From assembly GCA_002471345.1 (NCBI GenBank), contig DKPS01000150.1:1-15365 (forward strand): a DNA stretch of 15,365 nucleotides. Direction: 5' to 3'. This DNA is from Saprospiraceae bacterium UBA7328. GTDB lineage: Bacteria; Bacteroidota; Bacteroidia; Chitinophagales; Saprospiraceae. Positions 7,371-14,762 of the stretch are shown in pieces (within the stretch, counting starts at the first letter, position 1; every line of letters begins with the position of its first letter). The position numbers were made by a program, and so were the translations under genes. The notes below the pieces were generated by a model. That model worked only from the letters and a program-made list of their open reading frames with translations. It searched no databases and was not told the DNA's origin.

Positions 7371-8135
7371 TCACTCTTTTTCTAATTCATTTTCCAGCAG
7401 GTTGAGCACTTGGTTAGAGCTTGTAATTAAGCTATTGTAAAGTGCTTTTAAATTATCACTTTGGTCTCGACGAGCAATCATATGTGCCTCTAATGTTTTG
7501 TCAGCTATTAGCTTTTCCTGATCTATTTTAACAATTGACCTTGGGTCATCTTCATATTGATTTTTCACATAGTCCCATTTATTATTTTTTTGGAAAACAT
7601 GAGGATAATGAGTGAATATATAGGGTTCGTATTTGTTTGCAATTTGGTCATTTGAAATGAGTTCTCGGGCTTTTGTGCTTTTCACTAGGGCATAATAATT
7701 AATAACCGCCTCTTGTAATTCTGATTCTAAAAAGGGAATCTCATTCGATTGTGAAATCGTTTCGATGGCATTCGTATTCGGTCTAAACTGAAGCTCTATC
7801 AATGATTTACTCAAAAATTTAGTGGTATTAGAATCATATGGAATCAGTGTTTTAAAATACATTAAAAGGGAATCGGCATAATTGAAATTATCGATCATTC
7901 CAGCTTGCATTTGGTGTAGTATTATTTGGTCTTCTTTTAAATTTTGCTGGAGAATAAATAAGTGATTCTTAATTGAGTTATTTATCTTTTTCTCCTCATT
8001 CCAATTGTTAATCTGCAAAGCAATCAAAATACCAATCACCACAAGAGCGATCTCTCCAATCGCATAAAGGAGGTATTTTCTAGTACTACCAGTGTCGACC
8101 ATTGATTTTCTGACTTTTCTTAGAAATGTGAGCAT
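7371..8135 (-). CDS. D6: DUF6090 family membrane protein (intact)
   Basis: 254 residues, intact. Basic tail 1-20, membrane helix about 24-43, QINNWN 41-46, then a charged stretch (about 47-72, rich in K, E, N and Q) that looks like a coiled coil leaving the membrane. The middle block is present in a variant form (IETISQSNEIPFLESELQ, about 124-141), and YEPYIFTHYPHVF around 169-181 is specific to this copy. The C-terminus ends in a charged helix LLENELEKE. The start is fixed by the family N-terminus and a TATCTTTA box 4 nt upstream. It lies 65 nt after the D7 pseudogene on the same strand and ends convergent to the copper operon. Function unknown. Confidence 0.86.
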   Translation of the reverse strand: MLTFLRKVRKSMVDTGSTRKYLLYAIGEIALVVIGILIALQINNWNEEKKINNSIKNHLFILQQNLKEDQIILHQMQAGMIDNFNYADSLLMYFKTLIPYDSNTTKFLSKSLIELQFRPNTNAIETISQSNEIPFLESELQEAVINYYALVKSTKARELISNDQIANKYEPYIFTHYPHVFQKNNKWDYVKNQYEDDPRSIVKIDQEKLIADKTLEAHMIARRDQSDNLKALYNSLITSSNQVLNLLENELEKE

Positions 8136-8139
8136 TCAT

Positions 8140-8147
8140 TAAAGATA
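8140..8147 (-). promoter_or_regulatory. -7-like box of D6
   Basis: TATCTTTA on the minus strand, then ATGA, then ATG (4-nt spacing). The ATGA contains another ATG in a different frame that overlaps the region but opens no useful frame. I see no -33 TTG at a normal distance. Confidence 0.5.
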
Positions 8148-8200
8148 GTAAACGGACGAGATATAGACGAGAATGGATCAGCAGTTATACTCAACGTTCG

Positions 8201-8942
8201 TTATGTTGATTCTATTAATTCAATAAGTCTGCTTGCATCTTTTTTCAGAATGTTGAGTACGCTCTGATTGGCTTGTATTGCAGACTTATACCAAGTGACT
8301 GAGACTTCAAGATGCTTATATAATTCAGAATTAGGGTTTTGTAACCAAGCCCAATCTATATATTCAAGATTTCTTTGCTCAACTAACCGCATGACGATAT
8401 TCTTTTGTTCTCGTGTTTGAGGAGCTAATTCGTAATCTGTAAAATCTTGATTATCACGATTTACCTTTTCCAGTTCAAATTTTGCTAATTCATATTAATT
8501 ATTAATTGAAGAGCTCAATGCGTTGTCCTTAATTTGGTACAGCAATCCTGTATTGATCATTTCAGTATATGAGCTTTCACGGACAGAAATATAGAAAAGT
8601 GACCCTCTTCCTGGAACATACTCATCAATCGAAGTTTTTTTTTGCCACTAAGCACTTCATCAAAGATATATTGACACTCCTCCAACCATTGATCATATAT
8701 ACTATCAATTTTATTGAATTTTTGAATGTCAAATCGAAGATCATAGCTGAGTTTGATTAAAGATTCGGATACTTTGATTTTAGCTTTTTCCCGATCATTC
8801 CAATTATTGATTTGCAAGGCAATCAATATTCCCGTTACGACCAGGAGGATTTTATTAATGGCATAAAGCAAGTACTTTCGAGTAGAACTTGATACAATCA
8901 GTAAATGTCTAGAAGACTTATTTTTCTGAAGAATGTGAGCAT
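8201..8942 (-). pseudogene. D7: DUF6090 pseudogene with multiple lesions
   Basis: The promoter box and ATG (8940-8942) are preserved and the protein begins MLTFFRKI, but three breaks follow. First, about 8 extra bases after RKI throw the reading out of frame before RHLLIVSSSTRKYLLYAI resumes in a second frame with the membrane helix and QINNWN. Second, at a run of nine A (8635-8643) one base is missing relative to the frame that gives SIDEYVPGRGSLFYISVRES. Third, a TAA at 8495-8497 interrupts SSINN-stop-YELAKFELEKV. The last segment, from 8392 to the stop at 8201, encodes an intact C-terminal helix ending IELIEST. Joined together the pieces make a complete family member of about 245 residues. 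With three independent lesions this copy is almost certainly dead. Confidence 0.85.
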
Positions 8943-8946
8943 TTAG

Positions 8947-8954
8947 TAAATATA
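8947..8954 (-). promoter_or_regulatory. -7-like box of D7
   Basis: TATATTTA on the minus strand, then CTAA, then ATG. The box and the 4-nt spacing survive although the gene behind it is broken. Confidence 0.45.
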
Positions 8955-9059
8955 AAACAAGTCGGGTTTAATTTAATAGGGGGTGAAAAGCAGCCCTTTC
9001 TTCGATACTATATTTTCATAAATGATGTGGCGACACCATTTTTGATTCCTTCAGAAGCG

Positions 9060-9830
9060 CTATTTATCCGCTAACTCATTTCTTATAAGCTCCGATAAAT
9101 TTTGTGTAGAAGATATTAAGGGAATTATCCTTTTCTCTTGCTGACGCATTGACCATATTCTTGATGTTATTGTATTTAAAATGAGCCCGAATCGATCACT
9201 ATTTGTGTCATTTAAAAAACCTAAATCAGAATAGTCAAGCATAGTAGAATTCTCGAACAAATTATTCACAAAAGGATCATAGGTAATTAAAGAAGTTTGA
9301 ATATCAAGTTCTCGAGTAAAAGATTGTTTCCACTCAACATCTGTCAAATACTTTTCTTTCATCTGCTCAAACCTTGTATAATGTTGGATAATTTCATTTC
9401 TTAATGAACTATTGGTTATCAACCGAAGAGTCCCATTGCTTATCAAATCCTTATATGTTGTTTGTTGCAGGACGAAGGATTTGATGTGAGCCTCATTTAA
9501 AAAATGATTAACTGCATTTGATTTAAAGATTAATGAAGAATCTGATGCTAAAGTCTTAATCAAAATTTTGGCAGTTTCACTGTGATTATTCCAAACTTTT
9601 TTGGACTGTGAATGGTGAAGTTCATCATCGGATAAGTCCACTAACATATTATTGAGATATTGCACCTCAAGAATGCGGTCTGTTCGATGTGAATTCCAAC
9701 TATTCACTTGTAAAGCCAAGAGAATCCCAATCATGACAAGGAGTATTTCTCCAATTGCATAGATCAGGTACTTTCTGGTACTGCCAGATTCAATCAATGA
9801 CTTCCTTATTTTTCAGAGGAATGTGAGCAT
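9060..9830 (-). pseudogene. D8: DUF6090 gene with a nonsense codon at position 6
   Basis: Family start at ATG 9828-9830 with its box 4 nt upstream. The reading is M-L-T-F-L-TGA-K-I-R-K-S-L-I-E-S: the sixth codon, an invariant arginine elsewhere in the array, is TGA at 9813-9815, one transition away from CGA. Everything after it is intact: 245 residues from TTG 9797 with helix, a variant QVNSWN in place of QINNWN, the middle block YKDLISNGTLRLITNSSLR and a normal C-terminus ending LIRNELADK. If translation started at TTG 9797 (codon 12) the protein would lose only the first half of its basic tail. Either a very recent pseudogene or a gene expressed from an internal non-ATG start; the leaderless-type promoter makes internal starts less likely. 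I favour a recent pseudogene. Confidence 0.65.
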
Positions 9831-9834
9831 TCAA

Positions 9835-9842
9835 TGAAGATA
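9835..9842 (-). promoter_or_regulatory. -7-like box of D8
   Basis: TATCTTCA on the minus strand, then TTGA, then ATG. A TTGAC located 17 nt upstream of the box is the best candidate -33 element in the whole array. Confidence 0.5.
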
Positions 9843-10288
9843 ATAAAAGCATTTTTTGTCAAGAGTGATATTCTCTTTTAATCCTTTGCAGATAATAAAT
9901 ATCCGCATTCAGAATTCTCAGAACAAAAACTCAAAAACCTCTCACGTAATCGCAAGATCAAATTTATAAAAAGGTCTAACCATGAACTATCTATCCTATT
10001 TGTTCTGGAATCAATAGAACTATAATTTGAAGATCATGCAATTCACATATTGAAATGAGGACAAGGCTATAGAAATTGTTAGTATCGACAATCTGATCAC
10101 TACATCGAAGAATGGAGATTGTGGGAAGACAAGCTTCATTCAATAAATTCATTTTGGCTTTATCTCATTACCGCTTGGCTGATTGACCTAGTGCAGTGTA
10201 TAAATAGTTTGAATTCACTTTTTATAAGTGGCATTGTTTTAAGAACTAACTAGGTACTAAATAATGTTAAGCTAGTGAGTGATTCTAA
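9843..10288. other. Intergenic region between D9 and D8
   Basis: About 450 nt with no credible gene; all frames are broken by stops. It contains the degenerate copy of the peptidase gene's 3' end (10052-10188) and, at its left edge, the D8 promoter. The part from about 9900 to 10050 shows nothing I recognise. Confidence 0.6.
10052..10188 (-). repeat. Degenerate copy of peptidase gene 3' end and flank
   Basis: Aligned by hand to 11362-11499 it is about three quarters identical over its whole length with a single one-base gap. The left part matches the 3' flank of the S9 peptidase gene. The right part (10152-10188) matches its last 12 codons: the minus strand reads VNQPSGNEIKPK then TGA, against GNQQSGNEIKQ then TAA in the real gene. 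A TAG stands immediately before this stretch in the same frame, and similarity ends there. It is a relic of a duplication, not a gene. Confidence 0.75.
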
Positions 10289-11098
10289 TCAAAGTCTTTG
10301 CAAATAGTTCGCCACTGAATCAATCATCATTTGAGTCTTCTTTGGAGAATTGGTTCTGAATCGACCCAAACCAAAAGCAACTCCATATACATAATCTTTT
10401 AATATCGTTTCATATTCCTCTTTGTTCCCAAGCCTGTTGAAAAATTCATCCGCAGTCATGTTCTGAATAATCGGTAATTTTTCCCTACTCATGAACTCTT
10501 GGTAATTGGATCTTACTACAGCGGCTATATCCTGAATATCTAGCATGGCAGTTTCATTCACATAGTGTGCAATTAATAATTCCCTTAAACTTAGATCTTC
10601 AATAAGCCCCAACTTCCCACTATTCACCATTTCACGGAAAGTAAAATCGGTGCGATCTACCTCTTGGCCTGCCCACAATTGTTTGGAATTAATTCCAAAA
10701 GTCTTGTTTAAAATACCTGGTATACTGTCACCAGAAGGATATGTTTTAATAGCGTTTAAGACAAATTCGCGTGGACGCTTTTGAAATAAGCTAACAAATT
10801 CTTCAGTGTTGACATCCATATATTCTAAAATATCGATGGCCATTCTCACCTGGAAAGATCCCGAATTAACCGTTCTGTCCATTTCAAAAAGGTCAGTTTC
10901 AAGGTCAGCGACAATTCTTTGCAGATAATATTTCTCAAGATCTCTATCTTTTTTCCATCCATTCCAGTTATTGATCTGTAAGGCAATCAATATCCCGATC
11001 ACGACCAAAGCAATCTCGCCAATAGCATAGGTCAGGTACTTTCGGGTTGAACCTGTTTGAATTAATGACTTTCTGATCTTTCTTAGGAAAGTGAATAT
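10289..11098 (-). CDS. D9: DUF6090 family membrane protein with ATA in place of the start ATG
   Basis: From the family start position the protein would be 269 residues: FTFLRKIRKSLIQTGSTRK, membrane helix, QINNWN, then a long charged domain. The middle block is excellent (FREMVNSGKLGLIEDLSLR). Where the other copies have ATG, this one has ATA at 11096-11098, and no in-frame ATG exists before the end of the helix. The frame is open upstream to a GTG at 11249-11251 (320 residues), but that extension crosses the promoter box at 11136-11143 and has no recognisable features. A CTG at 11123-11125 aligns with a TTG of D2 and would add 9 residues. So the true start is unresolved: lost (pseudogene), ATA, or a near-leaderless CTG. 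The rest of the gene is clean, which argues it is still translated. Confidence 0.65.
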   Translation of the reverse strand: MFTFLRKIRKSLIQTGSTRKYLTYAIGEIALVVIGILIALQINNWNGWKKDRDLEKYYLQRIVADLETDLFEMDRTVNSGSFQVRMAIDILEYMDVNTEEFVSLFQKRPREFVLNAIKTYPSGDSIPGILNKTFGINSKQLWAGQEVDRTDFTFREMVNSGKLGLIEDLSLRELLIAHYVNETAMLDIQDIAAVVRSNYQEFMSREKLPIIQNMTADEFFNRLGNKEEYETILKDYVYGVAFGLGRFRTNSPKKTQMMIDSVANYLQRL

Positions 11099-11135
11099 AC
11101 GATATAGGGTGCTGACATCGTGCAGCGATCGTCTA

Positions 11136-11143
11136 TAAAGATA
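11136..11143 (-). promoter_or_regulatory. -7-like box of D9 (37-nt spacing)
   Basis: TATCTTTA on the minus strand, exactly 37 nt before the ATA at the family start position. The spacer resembles that of D2 (shared GCAC-x-ATGTCA and TATATC). It lies inside the upstream extension of the D9 frame, arguing against a start at 11251. Confidence 0.45.
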
Positions 11144-11462
11144 GGAAAGGAAGATCAAATCACTCAAATCGTCTCCATAATAATCCCTTCTTCCAACTTC
11201 CGTACAATTGAAGTATTGGCAATAATGAGGTACAGAACCATAGCCCTGCACTCATTTTTATGGCTTTTTATCATAAGAGGGTTTTGTTAAATCCACACTG
11301 CCCGAGTTTAAAAGACTACAAATCTCTGATTCTATGATTAAATCTAGTGATTGTTTTTTATGAAATAAGGACACGACTATTGGAATCGTCAGAATCAACT
11401 GTCCTATTTGGACATCGAATATTGGAGATTTTCGGTAAGATATGCTTCCTCCAATTAACTCA
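11144..11462. other. Intergenic region between the peptidase gene and D9
   Basis: About 320 nt. The left part is an upstream open extension of the D9 frame back to GTG 11249-11251, with no recognisable protein features. The right 100 nt is the peptidase 3' flank, whose degenerate copy lies at 10052-10151. I see no strong hairpin terminator. Confidence 0.5.
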
Positions 11463-11499
11463 TTATTGCTTTATCTCATTACCACTTTGCTGATTGCCC
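11362..11499 (-). repeat. Parent copy of the duplicated peptidase tail and flank
   Basis: Covers the last 12 codons of the S9 peptidase gene (11463-11499) and 101 nt of its 3' flank. About three quarters identical to 10052-10188, which lies 1.3 kb away in the same orientation; the distance equals D9 plus its flanks. Confidence 0.75.
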
Positions 11500-13724
11500 A
11501 GAAAGACTTTATTCCAGTATCTGGTCATCATTTTTCTTACATGTAATGAGGTATTGTCCCTTTCTCGAATACCGTGAGCTCGCATCGGATACGACATCAT
11601 ATCAAACACCTTATTGTGTTTAATCAATTCATTGGTCAATCTCTCAAAACTCTGATAATGTACATTGTCATCGGCTGTACCATGCATAATCATGAGATTT
11701 CCCTGCAAGTTTTTGGCATGTGAAATAGGAGACCCTTCGATATAATTGGCCTCATTTTCGGTTAATAGTCCCATGTATCGTTCTTGATAGATGTTGTCAT
11801 ATAACCTTTGATCAGCCACAAAAGCAACGGCTATTCCAGAGTTGTAAATCTTTGGATATCTGAATAAGCAATTCATTGTCATCTGGCCACCACCACTCCA
11901 GCCCCACATTCCTACTTTGTCAGTATCGATAAAGGGATACATCTCGAACAACTTCTTTGCGGCTGCTGCTTGATCGTGCGCTGCTAGTATTCCTATTTGA
12001 CCGTAAATGGACTTTCTCCAATCTCTACCTCGAGGAGTTCGTGTCCCTCGATTGTCGATACTTACTACAATATATCCTTGTTGAGATAAGTAACGATCCC
12101 AGAGCGCTCCGCCCTGCCAAGCATCTTGCACCGTCGATCCAGCAGGTTCGCCATAGATGTAAAATATAATGGGATACTTTTTAGTAGCATCAAAACCTTG
12201 TGGTTTAATCATCCATGCATCTAATATGACTTCTCCAATATCTAGCTTGATAAATTCTTTTTCAGACAACCCTAGATCTTTCACTTTTTCAGATAGTTCA
12301 TGATTGTCCTCTAAGCTTCGAATGGTCTTATGACTTTTTAGATCAACCAGAGATATATCATTCGGTGTAGCGGTGTTATGAAAAGTATGGATGGCATATT
12401 TCGCGTCGGCAGATATTTGATAGGCATGCTGCCCAGATTGACTTTCAGGACTTACTCTTTCAGCCACAGAACTTCCATCGATCTTGCTTCGATATAAATA
12501 TCGCTGGGTGTGATTATCTGGGGAAGCGATATAATACACATATCCTCCTTCGGGGTCAATACAGTTGATACGGACCACGTCAAATTCACCTTTAGTAATG
12601 GTTGTGAAATCTTTGCCATCTCTGGACACTTTATACAAATGCCTCCACCCATCTCTCTCACTCGTCCAAGTAAAAAATTGCTCATCCTCTAGCCACATAA
12701 TATTGTCATGAATATTCAGGAAAGCGTCGTCCTTGTCAGTGAAAATTGCATTCAGTGACATGTCTTTCGTGTTACCTATCCAGACGGTATTCTCATTCTG
12801 TTTTCTATTCAATTGCTGAATCATCACTTCGTTGGAGTTGGAGATGTAATCCATGCGGGCCAGATAATTATTTCTAGGGTCTCCTGGTACATCAAACCAT
12901 TTGGTACTTCCTCCAGATGCACTGACCACTCCCACCTTTACCGCCGAATTATCTGTCCCGACCTTTGGATACGGAAGCGGAATAAGCGTCGAATAAATGG
13001 AATCGACATTGTTGATCATATAGAATGTCCCAAGCCCTTTTGTGTCGGATTGCCAATACGCAATTTGGTTACCATCAGGACTCCATCGAAATCCGTCCCT
13101 ACATGATAATTCTTCCTCATAAACCCAGTCAAAAGTTCCATTGATGATCCGATCACTTCCATCCAAGGTAAGTTGAGTAATCTTTCCAGTCACAATGTCT
13201 TCAGCGTAGATATTGTTCTTACTGACATAAGCGACCCTGGTATCATCGGGTGAAAACTTAGCAAACATCATTGTAGCGCGGTCTATGGATTTACCTAGTT
13301 GTGATAACTCACCGTTAACCAAATTCAAGACCCAATAATCACCTCTCGTATGACGACGCCAGACTTTTCGGGTATTCGTAAATACAAGGAGTTTTGAATT
13401 ATCATTAGACCACTCATAATTTCTAATGGATAGTGGTGATGATTGTCCTTGAGGTATGAGACTATTGGCCGATACCAATACAGATCTTTCACCTGATTCC
13501 GCCTCGTAACGGATTATATCGAATCCATCAACTTGGGCATTTCTTTCAAGAGTAGAATAGCCATTGTTATCATTCATCCATCGAATTTGACCGAATCTTT
13601 TCATTTGATACGTACCGTTGTGATAAATGTCTTCTAATTCCAGCCTTTCTTGAGACGAAGTGGGGACCCAAGCAAGGTTTAAAAGAAGTTGTAGGATGAA
13701 TATTTGTATTGTTAACTTACTCAT
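11463..13724 (-). CDS. Secreted S9 family dipeptidyl-peptidase-IV-like serine peptidase
   Basis: 753 residues from ATG 13722-13724. The frame continues 11 codons to a TTG, but the ATG directly precedes a good signal peptide (residues 1-25). A DPP4_N beta-propeller spans about 90-450 and an alpha/beta-hydrolase S9 domain about 515-745. DWVYEEE (199-205) is the glutamate motif that in DPP IV binds the substrate's free amino terminus. The catalytic serine is S610 in GMWGWSGGG, the aspartate lies in HGTADDNVH (685 or 686), and the histidine is H717 in RAHG. All essential elements are present, so an active periplasmic or exported enzyme removing N-terminal X-Pro or X-Ala dipeptides is expected. 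It is flanked by D10 upstream and D9 downstream on the same strand, but has its own promoter box. A functional link to DUF6090 is not shown. Confidence 0.92.
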   Translation of the reverse strand: MSKLTIQIFILQLLLNLAWVPTSSQERLELEDIYHNGTYQMKRFGQIRWMNDNNGYSTLERNAQVDGFDIIRYEAESGERSVLVSANSLIPQGQSSPLSIRNYEWSNDNSKLLVFTNTRKVWRRHTRGDYWVLNLVNGELSQLGKSIDRATMMFAKFSPDDTRVAYVSKNNIYAEDIVTGKITQLTLDGSDRIINGTFDWVYEEELSCRDGFRWSPDGNQIAYWQSDTKGLGTFYMINNVDSIYSTLIPLPYPKVGTDNSAVKVGVVSASGGSTKWFDVPGDPRNNYLARMDYISNSNEVMIQQLNRKQNENTVWIGNTKDMSLNAIFTDKDDAFLNIHDNIMWLEDEQFFTWTSERDGWRHLYKVSRDGKDFTTITKGEFDVVRINCIDPEGGYVYYIASPDNHTQRYLYRSKIDGSSVAERVSPESQSGQHAYQISADAKYAIHTFHNTATPNDISLVDLKSHKTIRSLEDNHELSEKVKDLGLSEKEFIKLDIGEVILDAWMIKPQGFDATKKYPIIFYIYGEPAGSTVQDAWQGGALWDRYLSQQGYIVVSIDNRGTRTPRGRDWRKSIYGQIGILAAHDQAAAAKKLFEMYPFIDTDKVGMWGWSGGGQMTMNCLFRYPKIYNSGIAVAFVADQRLYDNIYQERYMGLLTENEANYIEGSPISHAKNLQGNLMIMHGTADDNVHYQSFERLTNELIKHNKVFDMMSYPMRAHGIRERDNTSLHVRKMMTRYWNKVFLGNQQSGNEIKQ

Positions 13725-13754
13725 ATACTTATGAATTTGGAATTTTGTAGGTCC

Positions 13755-13762
13755 CAAAAATA
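13755..13762 (-). promoter_or_regulatory. -7 box of the S9 peptidase gene
   Basis: TATTTTTG on the minus strand, a full TAnnTTTG match, 30 nt upstream of ATG 13724. This gives a short but real leader, unlike the DUF6090 genes. It also supports the ATG over the TTG at 13755-13757, which overlaps the box. Confidence 0.5.
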
Positions 13763-13880
13763 CAAATCAAAAGCATAGAGACTGAATCGGGCAATGTATC
13801 CCAAGAGGAGTCTATGACAACGCTACTTCCATTTTGTTATAAAGATTATTTTTCTTGGATCTTTCTTGCAAGATGATTCA

Positions 13881-14657
13881 CTATTTAATCTTTTGTTCCC
13901 GAATCATACCTATGGTTTCAATAATGAAAGTTTCTATTTCCAGTTCGATCATGATAATAAAATGGTTGTTGTATTTATGTTGCCAAATTACATTTTCCAG
14001 TTGTCGAAGATCGACTTCTTCTAGTTTGGTTTTGAAAGGGGATTTACGTCTTTTTTCGACTTTGTATCGCTCAGACCAAGTGGAAAAATCTATGTAATTT
14101 TCCCCATTTGCTAAGGAATAGGATTTCATCATTGTAGGTACAAAGAGATTCGACCAAATATTCGAACGGTCGCCCCTGATTTCACTGGATTCTTCATATA
14201 CAGAAGGCCATCTTGTCAATTGTGTTCTCAATTTACGATCCTCAATGATTTTCAATTTGCCTGAGTTTATAACCTCGTCTACCACACCCATAGTTGCATC
14301 AAAGGAACTGTATAACGAAAGAATCATAACGAGGCTATCCATTTCTTCAGAAAATGCATTCGGCTCACCTGATCTAATAATATCTATTAGCCTGTTGGCC
14401 GCAGATACTGTAGCCTCATTGGCCGCTATACTCTTTTCTACTCTATCCAGATTTTCCTCAAACTCATCTTCTAAACCATCCAAAACCAGGACTTCTTCTC
14501 TGCGGTTCATTTTGTCTTCATTCCAGTTATTAATTTGAAGTGCTATTAATATTCCCATAACGACAAGGGCTATTTCACCAATGGCATAAAGCAAGTATTT
14601 TCTAGTACTACCAGATTCAATCAATGACTTTCTGATTTTTCTAAGGAATGTGAGCAT
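13881..14657 (-). CDS. D10: DUF6090 family membrane protein (intact)
   Basis: 258 residues, intact. The first 46 residues are nearly identical to D5 (basic tail MLTFLRKIRKSLIESGSTRK, helix about 24-43, QINNWN 41-46). A strongly acidic helical stretch follows at about 51-75 (EEVLVLDGLEDEFEENL), likely a coiled coil leaving the membrane. The middle block VDEVINSGKLKIIEDRKLR spans about 126-144, and the late block RQLENVI lies at about 218-224. The C-terminal third is unusually rich in isoleucine and methionine. The start is fixed by the family N-terminus and a TATCTTTA box 4 nt upstream. It lies 105 nt after D11 and 156 nt before the peptidase gene, which has its own promoter box. Function unknown. 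Confidence 0.87.
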   Translation of the reverse strand: MLTFLRKIRKSLIESGSTRKYLLYAIGEIALVVMGILIALQINNWNEDKMNRREEVLVLDGLEDEFEENLDRVEKSIAANEATVSAANRLIDIIRSGEPNAFSEEMDSLVMILSLYSSFDATMGVVDEVINSGKLKIIEDRKLRTQLTRWPSVYEESSEIRGDRSNIWSNLFVPTMMKSYSLANGENYIDFSTWSERYKVEKRRKSPFKTKLEEVDLRQLENVIWQHKYNNHFIIMIELEIETFIIETIGMIREQKIK

Positions 14658-14661
14658 TCTC

Positions 14662-14669
14662 TAAAGATA
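14662..14669 (-). promoter_or_regulatory. -7-like box of D10
   Basis: TATCTTTA on the minus strand, then GAGA, then ATG (4-nt spacing). A TTTTG ends 16 nt upstream of the box and could be the -33 element. Confidence 0.55.
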
Positions 14670-14762
14670 GGCAGAAGCTAAGGATCAAAATAATTGTTAA
14701 TAAAGTGGTCTCACCTTTCTCCATGCGAAAACAATTTTCGAATCGCATATTCTTTTCATTGT

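Noticed and set aside
8635..8643. Active phase-variable switch at the A9 run of D7
   Set aside because: The gene also has a frameshift after codon 8 and an in-frame TAA at 8495-8497, so changing the run length alone cannot restore it.
3284..9815. Reassigned TGA codon, suggested by two in-frame TGA codons in D5 and D8
   Set aside because: D6 and the HYC_CC_PP-like gene end naturally at TGA, followed by no family-like sequence, and the remaining genes read normally. Two independent point mutations are simpler.
9880..9897. 18-bp near-match to the D9 segment encoding YYLQRI (10913-10930), as a possible extra DUF6090 fragment
   Set aside because: The match stops abruptly on both sides and a match of this length is near what chance would give in 15 kb of AT-rich sequence.
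11099..11251. D9 starting at GTG 11249-11251
   Set aside because: The extension crosses the promoter box shared with D2 and has no family similarity beyond the short stretch common to the D2 spacer. Kept only as an alternative.
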